This document shows positions 23,650 through 36,804 of a stretch of DNA of 64,000 nt, piece after piece. Within the stretch, counting starts at the first letter, position 1. Every line of letters starts with the position of its first letter. The notes beneath the pieces are model-generated. The model had not been told where the DNA came from and did no database searches. It worked only from the letters and a program-made list of their open reading frames with translations. The translations under genes were made by a program, and so were the position numbers. Source of the stretch: Ampelomyces quisqualis (lineage: Eukaryota > Ascomycota > Dothideomycetes > Pleosporales > Phaeosphaeriaceae); NCBI GenBank assembly GCA_018398575.1, contig JAGTXZ010000021.1, forward strand, positions 1,674,001-1,738,000, written 5' to 3'.

Positions 23650-26600
23650 CTATAGTAGATAACAGACTGTACAGCATAGAATAGAATCAGACTCAATAGA
23701 TACTGCTAGTAACTACTCTAATACTACGTAACTAATATTAATACTGTTTTTGTATACTTAGTCTTCTTATACCTAAACTATAGAGTTATATATAAGTAAA
23801 TTAGTAATAGATTGTATATATATACTATATAGCTTTTACACTAAGATATATATAAGACTTATTAAATATACTACCTAATACTAGACGCGTTACTACATAC
23901 TACTTAATAATACGCTAGTTATAATTTCTAACACTATAATATAATAGTACAACTCTAATAGCTGTAATGTAATAGATGCTACTATAGATAACGCAGCACT
24001 TGTTTTATACAGTAATACCTTATATAAACGCAACTATACTCTAGCTAAATATAAGGCAAGAGGGTAAATAGGCCTAATATTAGCGTCTATATAAAGATAA
24101 GACAAGCTGTTTAAGATAGTAAGTAGATAGTACGCTAGTAAACTAGTTATTTTAGAATTAGTAGACGCAAAGTAGTAGGCTACACGTAGCTAAATAGCGC
24201 ACGCGTGCTAACACTAATAGAAATAACATAGTAAAGCTTTTTAGTTTACTTTTTGCACTAGCGTTTATATTGTAGCTGTAAAGGATATAATGCACATTAG
24301 GTAATATTAACAGCCTCTTTACTAATATACAGCTATACAAGCTATATTTACAGCTACAGTTCTAATTAGAGCACTAATAGTAATAGGCTATGTTAAATAT
24401 TTAATCTAGGCTATAAGATAATATATAGATACATAAGAACGTTATAATTATATCTAGGTTATTAAACCTCTAACCTAACTAACATATATTTATATACTAG
24501 GATATTATATTATAGATTGCTTTTATACTTAGTTATTACCTATTTACTAATAAGATAGTTTACGCACCTAGCTGTTAATTTATAGGCACGCCTAATAATT
24601 CTATAAAAGTGTATTATAAATTATACTTAGAGGATTAGTAGTAGTTAATATAATAGCGCTTACTAGATAGTGTAACCTTTGTGCTAGTTATACTAGTAGT
24701 AGACAAAATATAGTTATCTATAATATCTAGTAACGTAGCAGTATAGCTAATATATATTACTATTAGAAATCTTAACTATAAGGCATAACAACGCAGAATA
24801 ACACTTAAAACACTACTAGCTAGATTTATTCTAACAGCTAAGCTCTTAGACTCTATTCTAAAGAGTAAAGTGTATTATTACTATATAGGTAAACTATTGT
24901 TGCGTAAGTACTAACTACAGCGTTAACAACAAAGAGTTACTATAGAGAACAGAAGCTAACTAGTAACTACAGTACTTAAAAAGGCTACTAAATATAGCAT
25001 ATAACTAGAGTGTGCTAACTAATAGACGTAATAGTGTTACTTAACTATTTGTATAATTCTAGCGAACTATAAAGAGTAAGTGCTACTAACAGGTATAAAG
25101 AAAAATAGATACTATACTTAATACACAGTACTACTAAACAAATAGAAGAACTTGTGTAATAAATATCTATAGCAAACAAAAGAGTATACACGCTTACAAT
25201 AGAGTTATTATCTTAATAAAGAATATAAGAATTACGTTTATCTAGTAGAGTGCTTTAGCTAGAATTACTATAACTTTAATATATATAAGTTATTAGCTAT
25301 AGATATATTATATCTACTACTTAAGAAGTTAGTTATAAAGATATTAGAGTGTATAGAAGACATGCTAATAGATATATACCTTAGACAAAAGAAGAGCTAG
25401 AATAGTGCTGCAGTTCTAGTAGTAGAAGATAATAGCTGTGCCTAGTTAAATAAAAGGTTCTGCTAGGTTAAGTATTACACTAAACTAAAACAGTTTAATA
25501 ACAAGAAGACTTTTATAGAAGTGTTATAGTAGACTAGCGCAGAACAAAAAGCAGTAATGTGCTAATTTATAGTAGTAGTAGCCTTTCTGCTAGCAACTAA
25601 GGTACTATATACGTTATACTTTATCTAGGCTGTATGCAATCTGCTAGTACTGTTACAATATAAGAGTTATAATAAAAACATGTTAGAGAATACATTGTTA
25701 GCTATTAAACAAATAGATGTTTTAAAAGAAGAGTTTTAACCTTTTAGATAGACGTAAGAAGAAGAAAAGGATTTTAACTACTCTAAATAGCACACGCTAA
25801 CCTATATTATTAATAATATCTATATATATAGAGCTTCTAATAGCATATACACTAGAATAAACAGTAAGGCCTACTATATTATAATAGTAAAACAATTCTA
25901 CCTAATAATAAATAAGAGAGATTTTCTTGCGTAGATCTGCCTTTATAACTTTAGATAGCTTACGCTTATAGCATTTAAATATAAGATAGTTATAGACTAA
26001 AGTTAATAGTATACTACTACTAACTAGCGCAAGCATACCTTTACTATAAGCATGTTAATAGTAATACTATTTAGATAACTTAGATAGTCTATACTAGGTA
26101 TATTACTAAATTCTATTATACTACTTCTTAGCAAGGTTACTATATATATTATGTTACTAGACTTTATATATACTACTATAGTATTTGTCTAACACTACTA
26201 TTAGAAGGTAACTAGCTACCTTGTTACTCTATTTAACAAAGATAGACAGAACTCTAACTCTTACTAGGTAAATAGAATAAATATAAAAATATACTCTTTT
26301 ATAAAATACTTAAGGCTATTAGGTAAATACTATAATAACCTTAAATATTACAAAGAAGATATAGTGTAATACGCGCCTAACTAGTATAAGACTAAAAAAT
26401 AGCGCAAAGATTATATATAGGTGTAAAAGTTTAAATATAAGAACTATACGTAACTGTCTTAAACTATTGCAAATAGTAGAGCTATAGCTTAAGTGTATCT
26501 AATACTCACATTTATTAATAACAAATACTAAGACAAGAATAAAAAGAAATATAAGTATATAAGTGCTTTTTGTAAGGTTAAAACGTTTAATAATAATAGT

Positions 26601-27850
26601 TAAATTAATTATATAATAGATATGCTAAGCGTGCGCTGCTATATATATAGTATAAAGACTAAGTAACATACACTATAAGTATTAAAGGTATATAATATAA
26701 TAACTATTATTTGCCTTATACACCTAGTACTAAAGGATCTCTTTATAATTAATAATAAGGTTTCTGTTTTATACTATATAAATAATTATATTAATTAAGA
26801 CAAGTGTAATAGACTATATTCTTTTACATTTAATTAAGACTAGATACGTATAGTACAGAACTATAAATAAAAGTAAATGTAGCAAGACAGCTAGTATATA
26901 GTGTTAGATATAGTAAATAGAATTATATATCTAATAATAGCTCTACTATTACTTTAATATACTTAATAGAATATAACTCTACTAACATAACAAGCACTAT
27001 AATATAGAACTATAGCGCAAGACTACTAACGCAACCTCTTTACTATACACTACACACTACTATAAATGCGTAATACTAGTAACTTTTATTTACGTACGCA
27101 GGTATTATAGGGATATTGTAACAGTTACCTAGAATTACTAGTTAGTATAGACAAGAGAATAGTACTACTATAGTAACACTAGATATAATTGTTAAAAGAC
27201 AGTATATATAATATAATATAACTAATAGCAGAGGAATACAACTTAATATACTCTAATATAGAATAAGAGATAAGAAAGTAAAAGATACTAGGCTGTTTCT
27301 TATAGATAACTTTAGTAAAAGAATACTTATAGTAAATTACAAGGGCAATTGTATTACAACAGAATAGACTACTATAGAACGTAGCTAATAGTTACTTAAT
27401 CTAGACAATTATATACTTTGCTATCTAATATAACTATAACGCAGCTTAACAGATGCGCTTGTAACAGAATAAAACTAAACTAAATAATAATTAGAAGTAA
27501 GCTTTACTAGATAGAAACTTGCGTAGAAAGATAATAGAAATAGTTAATAAAGAGTTAAGTATAACACAAATTACTCTTAACATAACAACTATATTAGTAT
27601 TAAACGCAACTAGGAACAAGTACACTTTTATTAGAATAAACTAGCTGTTATATACACACTACAACCTACTAGTAATAGATAAGTATATTAATAACTTTAA
27701 TTATAATTTGTTTATACAGATATTAGAGCATAAATTAGGCTTTAAAAGTAAATATAATAGTATATACTACTATATAAAGGAGAGAGAGAGGTAGGTATCA
27801 ATATAGATATCTATAAAGATACGCTAGTATAGCGTATTACAAGAGACAGT
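23650..27850 (+). pseudogene. Long degenerate gene of element X, unassigned (left-arm copy)
   Basis: Reading through TAA/TAG, long plus-strand stretches are protein-like. One frame holds from about 25210 to 27800 (over 800 codons) with stretches such as ECIEDMLIDIYLRQKK, KAYYIIIVKQFYLIINKRD and ITLNITTILVLNATRNKY. A second frame covers about 24000-25200, so there is at least one intron or frameshift. The composition (Ile, Leu, Tyr, Asn, Lys) is that of a heavily mutated soluble protein. I could not match it to a transposase, helicase or protease family. The same gene is on the minus strand at 46930-50620. A 60-codon minus-strand frame at 24158-24340 is most likely its shadow. Confidence 0.5.
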
Positions 27851-27944
27851 TGTATTAAAGATATACTAGGCGTTATTTACAATTAAACTACAAACATAAC
27901 TAGTATAGTAGTATACTAGATCTATAACAATAACTTACTAGGTA

Positions 27945-28335
27945 AATAGTTTTCTATGTATAGAGCTATAGAATTACTTATATTACGCGTATAACTATTT
28001 ATGCTAATAGTAGACAACTATTATATACGCCAATATTTAGTAAAAGATAGAAGAATAGAAAAGTACCTAATAACTTATATTACGCGCACTACTATTTATG
28101 CTAATAGTAGATAACTATTATATACGCTAACAATTAGTTAAGAATAGAAGAGTACCTAATTGCTTATATTGCGTGTATAACTATTTGTGCTAATAGTAGA
28201 TAACTATTATATACGCTAACAATTAGTTAAGAATAGAAAGATACCTAATTACTTATATTGCGTGTATAACTATTTGTGCTAATAGTAAACAACTATTATA
28301 TACGCTAGTACGTAGTTAAAGATAAGAGGCTATCT
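27945..28335. repeat. Minisatellite TR2, left arm (about 90-bp unit, four copies)
   Basis: The anchor ctaatagtag(a/t)aactat recurs at about 28004, 28101, 28190 and 28279 (periods of 97, 89 and 89 bp). Each unit contains a short inverted repeat, actattt...aatagt. The array lies between the two rightward unassigned genes of the left arm. Its right-arm counterpart is split by gypsy-2. Confidence 0.8.
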
Positions 28336-28559
28336 AATTAAATAGCTTAACTACTATTACCTAGTAGAATTTAAGGCAATATTAGACTGTATATATTACA
28401 AAAACTCTACTTATACTTGTAAAGTAAAAACTCTGTTGCGCTATATATATTGCTTACTTCTACTACTCTTACTAAAAGTTCTTTAATATTTAAAGTGCAA
28501 GCGCTTGCTCTATATACTCTATACTAAGTAGTAAATTTAAGTAATGTTAGAAGTATACT

Positions 28560-30650
28560 ATGTCTTTCTCTAAATAAGCGCTAAAATAAGTACTAATAGA
28601 TAATAGAATAAAGATTAGGCTCTTAAAGGATATAACTCTAGAACTAATATACTAAAAACTAAGACGCTACAGAAACTAAAAACTATTTAGACTCTAATGC
28701 TACTATTCTTAAGCCTTAACTCTAGTGTTAAAACAGATGTATAACTAACTACTATACTAGCCTAACTAAAAAGTTACCTAATAAGATAGCCTAGAGATTA
28801 AATACTATACACTTCTAGATCTACAGCCTTACTTACTTATTAATAAGAAGAATCTAGACGTAGTAGTAGTATAAGTATAATAAGCTAATACAAATAAAAA
28901 ACCTATAGGACTAATATATAAAAAATGTTAGTAGTTAAAAGAAAACTACTATTAGACTTAAGGCTATTATATTATAGAAAGATGCCTTACTATATATAAA
29001 TAAGTAGTTCTAACTATTATAGAGTTACAACTCTTCTTATCTAGTAAAGACTTATTTAGGTTACTACTATAAAAGAAAGAAAAACGCTAGGTAAAAGAAA
29101 GTATGTTACTAGAAAACAAGACTACACTAGAGAAGGCAAGAGTTATCTTAGTAACGCAACTACTTAATAATAATAGAAGCACGCTATATAGTATAGTAAT
29201 AATACTATAGCTTAATATACGTAGGTATAGGTACGCCTAAATACTACTAGACGCTTCAAAAGAAGTATAGAATACTTTACTATTATTAGTTTAATTATAT
29301 ATTAGCTTAATACTATATAAAAAAGCCACTTGCTATATAAGTACTATTGTAGCCTACTAAGAATAGTAGCTAATAGTAGGTGCCTAGATGCTAGATATAT
29401 ATAGTAACTTACAGACCTACGTAATAAGGTAAGAATAACTAGAAATTACTAGTACTTACATATTAAACTACTTAGATAGATAGGTTCTTAAGCCTAGTAA
29501 ACTGCTTAAAGACTTTATTTACCTACTATAAGACCTAAAGAACGCAAGTACACTTCTAAAACAGCTATACTAGCTAACTAAAGATAGCTTAAATCTACTA
29601 GATTTCTAAACTCTAGTCTTGCAGTAGTAATAGTATAGTTATTCTATAATAACAGGAAATAGAGTATTGCTATAGTAACTAGAAATTAAAAGAAGTTTAA
29701 TAAACTAAGTACAAATATAGTAGCACTAATAGGCTTAATTACATTTAATGTAATAAGAAAATTTAATAATAATAGTACTAGGAAAACTATACTCTTCTAT
29801 AGATATACTATAGAAAGTATGTTACAAGTTCTACACATAGTATTAGCTAATAGAAAGTAGACTACTTTAATACTATTTGCAAAAAATAAAAGAACTTAGA
29901 AGGTATTTAATAGATTCTTATATAGAATAATATATAACAGGATATTACTGTACACATAAACTAATAAGAGAATAATAAGGCTAATATTTTAGTGCTAAAA
30001 AATACCTATAATAATAACGTAGATAATATTCTAGCTAACTATATAGAAGAAGAGTAAGATTACTATAATACGCTTATAGACAATTATAATAACAAAGAGA
30101 AGAAGAAGGTAAACTACTTAATAGAAAAGGATAAAAAAGAATATATTAGAAAAGAGAGAAAAGTTCTATATAGAGATACTAATAATATAAGTAGGTCTAA
30201 ATATAATATAATATATAATAACTTATATAGAGTGCTGTCTATATATATATACGTAAAGTATTAGGTAAAGTAAAAGATATTTTACTAAAAGAGTATAGAT
30301 ATATAGATACACTTATACTAGAATATCTTTATAAGGTAGATAAATAGCTATAGTTTAAGAACTATAGAGGTAGCTAAAGCATTGTAGTAGAAGATGCATA
30401 AGAAGAATTTTTAATATAGGCCTATAATATTATAATTAAAGGTAATATACTTAACATAATTGCTTTAACTAAAGAAGAATAGTAACTAGAACTAGATAAG
30501 TATAATAGGTTAGTATAACAGTATAAAAAAGAAAAAGAGTATTATTAAGTAGTTGAAAATAGCAGGTATAGTAAATGTTATAATAACTTAATAAACTTTT
30601 ACTAGTATAACAAGTAAGTACTATTAGGTTAGCCTTAATATAACATAATA
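28560..30650 (+). pseudogene. Unassigned gene of element X downstream of TR2 (left-arm copy)
   Basis: An ATG at 28560 opens a frame of roughly 690 codons, interrupted only by TAA/TAG. The right-arm copy starts MSLSKQALKQALTDNSAK and is less mutated. Both copies begin at the same ATG, which supports the start. Later parts are Gln/Glu/Lys-rich. In about 29640-30000 a second frame also reads well (ILFYRYTIESMLQVLHIVLA), so an intron or frameshift is possible. No motif lets me name it. Confidence 0.5.
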
Positions 30651-30654
30651 GTGT

Positions 30655-30889
30655 AGACTACTATAGACTATAGTAGATAGTAAAGTACTAGTAGATACAG
30701 TATATAATCTTAATATAACTAACTAGTAAGATAGTTACTACTCTATAAGTAGTAGTAGTAGTAGTTATAGCTATCTATATATAGAGCGCGTTGTGTACCT
30801 ACTAACGTGTGCAACGTGTGCTCTATAGAACGTTAAGCCTAGTAGCTATATTTAGGCTAGCCTTCTTTTAAAGAAGTATAATTTAACTA
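30655..30889. other. Asymmetric segment at the inner end of the left arm
   Basis: About 235 bp between the end of inverted-repeat homology and hAT copy B, not seen in the right arm. It contains a (GTA)n run near 30750 and a pair of acgtgtgc motifs at about 30800-30825. No reading frame is visible. It could be element X sequence removed from the right arm when the inverted structure formed. Confidence 0.5.
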
Positions 30890-31651
30890 CAGTAGTAAAT
30901 AAGTAGGGGTTAGGTTAGAGTAGGGTACCTTTACGTAAGACCTTATACCTAACCTAACCCCTACCTATTTAATTAACGCTAAAAGTAGGTAGAAGTTAGG
31001 TTAGAGGTAATTAATTGCAGGTTAAGGTTAGGTTGCCTAAGTTTTGCGCAATTAAATAAAATTTAAAGCATGTAAATACTAATTTTATAAAATTAGGTTT
31101 CTAAAAATATGCTAAATTTTACAAGGGCAAAACTATGCTAGGGATATTAAAAATAGTATAGTAATTACAAATTTTTATTACAATAAAAAGAGAATTAGGT
31201 CTTTATTTCTAATATACATAAAAGTAGAAGATTCTAGATCTTCTACGCAAATGCTTAATAAGAGCTAAACTTCTAATAGTACTTAAGCGCAAGTCTAACA
31301 TCCTTTACCTATATAGTAACTCTTTTTACATAGATTGCAATTATATTTGTATCTATATTTAGTTAGAATTTTGTTGAAAAAATAGGGTTAAAAAATAAAC
31401 TCTTAAAAAAACTAACTATATAAGCCTTAGCAGCCTCTTAAGCTGCTTTAACAGCTAATTTTTGGAAGTAAAGACTACTACTAGTAGTTTAGACACATTC
31501 TTAAGCTATTTTGCGCAAAAGTTACTAGAAGAGCAGCTTGCAGATAAGGAGCTTAGTAGATCTCTAGTATTAGTAGATCTCTTTAAGCAATATAGCTTTA
31601 AGTAGTAAGTAAATAAGTGTAATAAAGAATTGTAATAACCTACTACTTAGC

Positions 31652-32230
31652 TTAAGGTGCCTTTTTTTTAGGAGCTGCTTTTTTAGTTTTTGCAGCTAGG
31701 CTTTTTCTAGCAGATTTCCTAGCAGCCTTGCTAGCTAGGTCTTTGGCAACTATAGTGCCTCTAGTAACAGCGTCTTTAACTTTAGAATTACGTTTTTATA
31801 GAGATATAGTAGTAGTGTTATAGAGTTATAGATTTAATATTAAAATAATTTAGGTTGTTTTAGTGCTTAGTAAATAAGCAGTAAGCAGGCTTAGCGCAGG
31901 AAATTAGGTCTTAGCGTAAAATTCCTGCAAGAGCTAATTTAAAACTGCTAGCGCTACTAGAAGACTAGAACGTAATAAAAAACTGTGTTAACTTATAGGC
32001 CTACCTAGAATTGCGCTAGCTTTTGTTCTAGCTATATATTAAAATTAAAGAGTAGATTTTTATAGACTTGTTAGTTGTTTATATAAAATAGGCTAAAAGG
32101 TAGTAAGCGCAGGTAGTAGGCAGAAAGCACGCTAGTAGCTTGCTTGCGCACAGACTAACTTACTGCGTTATTAGTTATAGGCTGCTAAAATAAAACACTA
32201 AAGCTACACGCTTATAAAAGCAACACGCTT
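31652..32230 (-). pseudogene. Antisense basic-tail reading frame in hAT copy B
   Basis: On the minus strand the frame ends at TAA (31652-31654) after an uninterrupted, strongly basic tail of about 45 residues (for example LASKAARKSARKSLAAKTKK, then AAPKKKAP). Upstream, to about 32230, the same strand gives a tryptophan/glutamine-depleted but protein-like stretch (SAILGRPIS, LLVALAVLN) with TAA/TAG codons. Lysine/alanine/proline tails of this kind occur in linker histones and other DNA-binding proteins; the function here is unknown. It runs opposite to the transposase. Copy A has the same frame with a broken tail. Confidence 0.5.
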
Positions 32231-32249
32231 TATTATATTACTTTATTAT

Positions 32250-33415
32250 ACTTAGCGCTAGAGAATCTGTTAAGTCTAAGGAAATTAAGGTTGTTAATAA
32301 GCCTAAGAGCTTTCTGCTACTTATTCCTGTTAGAGTTCTGCTAAATTTTAAGGAAGAGGAGTAGGCCTAGCTTACAATAGTAACATTTTTAGAACTTTAC
32401 TATAAATTATACTTATTTGTCTAGGGTTTTGCTTCTAGGAATAATAAGATTAGCTATATCCTTAACTCTTGTAGTAGTAATACGCTAAAGCAAGGCTAAC
32501 TAACAAATTTCTAAGTTAACTCTAGTAGGTAGCTTAGCAGTAGCGCTATATAATCTAGAGAGCTAGCTGCTATTATAAAGGCTAAGTTCTTAGACTAATT
32601 AGCTAAATACTAGCTTAAGAAGAAGGTTAAGAGAGGTAATAGGTACAAGGCGTTGTCTCTAAGGCAACAAGCTAAGAAACTTAAGCATAAGCTTAAGGCC
32701 TAGGCAGCAAAGCGTTTTAATAGTAAGCAATCTAGTAAGTTATTACACCTTTTTATTACGTTATTTTTACTAATATGCAAAGCTAAGTAGTTAACAGCTT
32801 CTATTGCTTAAGTTAATTAAAAATAAAAGGCTATCTAAATTAAAATTAATATACGCGCCTACAACATTGTTATAAAGAGGTCTTCTGCAGTAACTTTAGA
32901 CTTAAAGCAAAAAAAATTGTTAGCTTAAGCTTATACTTACGTTTATAGGCCTAGTAGGGCTGTAGAAGAGATACTTTAAAGGAAGTATACTTGTAGGCTA
33001 CACCTCCTTAAGAGGAATAGCTTTAACTACTATAGGCTAAGGCTAAATAGCTTAAATTTTGCAATAAGCTAATGTCTAACAAGTTAGCTCTAGTAACTAA
33101 TTAGAATTAGTAGTAAGTTTATTACGTTATTTTATTATATACTTATTCTAACTAGTCTGCTAGAAGGCGTAAGCTAACACCCCCTCTTATATTTAATTAG
33201 CCTCTAGAGCTCTATAGTAATATGCTATACATTAAAGGACGCAATAAGACTAAATATAAGAAAGAAGTTAAAGATTCTAGTAAAGAGCTAGAGGTATACT
33301 ACAAGACGTTGCCTAATAAATATAAAGATAAGAAGGATAAGAATTAGAGCAATAGCACCTAAAAGAGGTTCTCTAATAGTACTTAGAAGGGCTGTTTAGA
33401 CGCTAAGTAACATAT
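32250..33415 (+). pseudogene. Unassigned decayed coding region upstream of hAT transposase (copy B)
   Basis: Same two protein-like stretches as at 2870-4030 in copy A, with slightly fewer stops in the first part. Part of it (about 32898-33182) is identical to copy A. Family not recognised; it may be N-terminal exons or a separate gene. Confidence 0.4.
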
Positions 33416-33707
33416 ATAATTAAATCTGCTGTATATTATTGCCTAATATAGTTAAGACCTAAAAATTTTGCTACTACTGTAAAACCTAATTTCTTAATTT
33501 CTAAAACTTTAGCCTTACTATCTGCCCCCTAACTAGAGGAATAACGCCTCTAGCAGAACGCCTTCTTCTCTTACTTAAAGTAACGCTAAACTATAGTTTT
33601 GCTATTCTATTATTACTGTAATTACTACTATCTTTTTACAAGATATTGCTACTTTGTTATTACACTTTTTTATTACACACATAGACTTAAGCAACTTCTC
33701 TTTACTC

Positions 33708-36091
33708 TTAGACAACCTATACCCTAATCTGCCTAAAATACTCTATAAATTTATACTTAACGCTCTCTAAATCTTTAAGTCTAGAATTAAGAGAATAGTT
33801 ACTATTCTTAAGCAGCTAATTTAAGACAATGCTACTGTATGTGCTGCATAGAATGCTTAGTAGTAGAACATGTTATAGGCCTAAGACCTTAATAATTCTA
33901 ATTCTTAATAGAGTAGAGCTAAACGTTCTGCTATTATATAGACTTAATTTAGAGAAGAGGCCTATATTAAAAGTAGCAAACTACACGTATATTGCCTAAA
34001 CTATAGGCACATACTTTAACACTTAACTAATAAGTATATAGAGACAAAACACCTTAGTAACTACCTTTAGTCTAATAGTTACAGAGAGGTTACAGAATCT
34101 ATCTACATAAGGCAGCTACTTCTATTTGTTACACTATTACGTCTATAATTTCTGCAACTGTTTACTACTTAGTAATTTAAACTAGAAATTGTACAGGTAC
34201 TTTTTAATAGAAACTAGTCTTTTTAAACATTAGAGCAATTCTTATTTTACTGCTTTGTAGAGTTTCTCTAGCCTAGCACTACTATACCTAGCTAATACAA
34301 GTTTACTCTTATGCTTTAGAAACAATACAAGCAGGTAACTAAAAACCTCTTTTCTAATCTTAGTAAGTTAACAAAAATCTTAATTACTCTTAACGCCTAG
34401 TCTGCTACTAACTACCTAAGCTTTTTGGCTATTAAAGCCTATTATATTAACACTAGTTAGTAGATAAGAAAGGTTCTATTAGATTTTGTGCCCTTACGTA
34501 GGTAGCACACTAGAGTTTCTATAGTATCTAATCTTATATAGGTACTTAAAAACACAAAAACATTAAAATAATTACTAGCAGTTACCTGCAATAACGCTTT
34601 AAATAACAGTACTCTTAGCAGAAGCCTAAAAAGCAATCTTGCTAATAAGAGGGTTTCTTAGAACGTAAAGGAAAACACTATACTATGCCTTGCTTATATT
34701 ATTAACCTAGTAGTGTAGGACATAATAGCCTACCTAAGGCTAACAGCCTTGCCTAAGATTAAAGAGGCTTAGCAGCTGCAACGCTATTACGTTTACTAGA
34801 TTAATAATAGCATATTAGTGCCTAACTTTTTACAAAAGGTATATTACACTCTTTATTACAATTCTTTATTACACACTAAGCTTTCTTAGACCTAGGCAAT
34901 TTGTATTGCTATTAATTTGTCTTTTTAACGTTTTAAACAATTCTTAAAGGTATAATCTAATATACTGCTAAAAAATTAACTCTGTGTAATTTAAGATGTT
35001 AAGACTAGGTAGAATTTAACCTAAAATATGTGCAAGCGCGCCTGCTCCTTAGCTACTTATATTAACAAGTAGCTAAAGCAAGAGATTACACTTAATTAGG
35101 CCTTGCAAGGTAGCAGCAGTAATTTACAGGACAATAACGCAGTTACAGACTTTAAGGACTTTAAAAGGCTTTGGCTAGTACCTGCTAAGTAGTTACACTT
35201 TAGGGCAATAACACACATGCTAGTAAACTTTAAAACAGCTACTAACAGAATTAGTAAAAGTAACACACCTTAGGCTCTGTATATTTAGTTAATGTACAAC
35301 AGACTTTTTAACTTTCTAGATTAAATAATAACTAAGCTATCTAACAAGAAGAATAAGACTAGCTATTATAAGAAGTAGCTAGCTGTAGTAAAGGCAGTAG
35401 CAGAGAAAGGCAAGAAGAAGTTGTTAAAGTATTATTTACGCACAAATAAGGAACAAGGATATCTTTACAACGTTATAACTATTCTTAATCTATCTTAGAA
35501 GCTTACTATATATAAGGTAGAGACTATGTTTATTATACAGGTTTATTACAGCGCACTACTAATAAAACCTAGAGTAATATATAGAGACTAGACTTTAAAC
35601 ATACATACTAGTGTTAGTTTCTAAACTATATTAATTAATACAAAAATAACTCTGCAGCAATAAACAGAGACTGCACTTTAGTCTATTCTTTGCAACTACA
35701 GCGTCTACCTAAACACTACAAGTTTAGAAGGCCTTTCTTTTAAACAATATAGTCTAGTAAGTTAAGCGCTAATCTCTCTTATAAAACTAACGCAAGCATT
35801 AAACTACTCTATGCAAAAGCTCTTTACTACCTTAGCACTTCTCTAACTAGTAAAGAAGATAAAGAAGAGTTATTAAATATACTTGTCTACTAGCAGGCTA
35901 ATGCAGACATGTACCTACACCTAGCCTAGGTAGCTAAAGACGTACTAGCTGTACAGCTTGCAGAAGTTAGGGTTAAGCGCTTGTTTAATACTGCAAGAGA
36001 CATTCTAAAAGATTAACAGCACAGGCTTAAAGCAAAAATAATCTAGAAGATTATAGTTGTAAAACACGTAATTACTAAGAAGAATATATAA
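33708..36091 (+). pseudogene. hAT-family transposase, RIP-degraded (copy B)
   Basis: Collinear with the copy A transposase at 4326-6709: BED-like finger remnant, hAT core with CLAYIINLVV (here alanine is kept where copy A has threonine), C-terminal KTR-NLT-NMCKRA block and dimerisation domain near 35870-36060. The region 34174-34648 shows no difference from copy A by eye, unlike its surroundings. Inactive through TAA/TAG. Confidence 0.85.
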
Positions 36092-36804
36092 CTAAACTGT
36101 TCTACACTACAATTACTAACTACAGGATCCTAACACAGCGCTAAGAGTATCTAGGATCTACTTAAGCTTTTAGGTTCTATTAATTTTGCTAGTCTAAATA
36201 GCTCTAGAATCTAACGTTTTAAGGATTAGATAAGCAATAAGGAGCAGGAGAGTAATAGAGAAAATAATATTAAGGAATCTGCAACGCCTTTATATAGTGC
36301 ACTAGTCTAGACTCTTTAGTATAAGCAGCGCCTATAGAGAAAGAGATTAAGGCCTTCTTGTTTCTTAGACTAGCAAGCGTAATAAAAAAATGTAATAAAT
36401 AGTAGCTCTTAACTATCTAAAACAACCTAGGTAAAAAACAGTAATAAATATCTATAATAAGTAGGTTATAAAGCTAATTAAACAGCTGTAAGATTAGACT
36501 ATTTCTGCAATAACTTTATTTTAGGATATACGCTAAAATAAACTTATTTTATTTGCTCTACTTTACTCCTAAGTAACATACTTGTTACAGGCGTTAGATT
36601 AGAGGCGCTGTACAAGTATAACTCTATAGCAGGTACTCTAACTAAACTAACAACCTAACCTTAACACCCTAAGCTATATACTCTAACCTAAACCCTACAC
36701 TAGCCCTTGCGTAACCTAAACCTTACCCTACCCCCCTTGTGCTTAACTCTAACTCAACTCCTACCTATAAGCAGGTACTTAGAACCTATTTACTAGCGTA
36801 CTGT

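Larger units (their letters stand above)
13294..30655. repeat. Left arm of giant imperfect inverted repeat (element X)
   Basis: Apart from the inserted gypsy-1, this is the reverse complement of 36799-54868 without gypsy-2. I matched the arms by eye at many points: 13294-13560 against 54600-54868, 22060-22330 against 52300-53400, 25700-26100 against 48800-49200, 28560-30650 against 36805-38892. The arms net about 10.1 kb (left) and 11.0 kb (right). Differences are mostly transitions, plus tandem-repeat copy number and a 565-bp block missing on the left. Confidence 0.85.
30890..36798 (+). mobile_element. hAT DNA transposon, copy B (about 5.9 kb)
   Basis: Collinear with copy A at a constant offset of about 29,382 bases and equal in length. 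The ends are CAGTAGTAAATAAG on the left and CCTATTTACTAGCG on the right. Flanks are tttaacta (left) and tactgttg (right), so again no 8-bp duplication is visible; in both copies the element is bordered by TA. It occupies the spacer of the giant inverted repeat. Confidence 0.85.

Noticed and set aside
24158..24340. 60-codon open frame on the minus strand
   Set aside because: It overlaps the plus-strand degenerate gene of element X. The matching right-arm sequence gives no extended protein in this frame, so it is probably a shadow.
27945..28335. CRISPR-like array
   Set aside because: The 90-bp units repeat throughout with no distinct conserved repeat and variable spacer. It is an ordinary minisatellite, and the organism appears to be a fungus.
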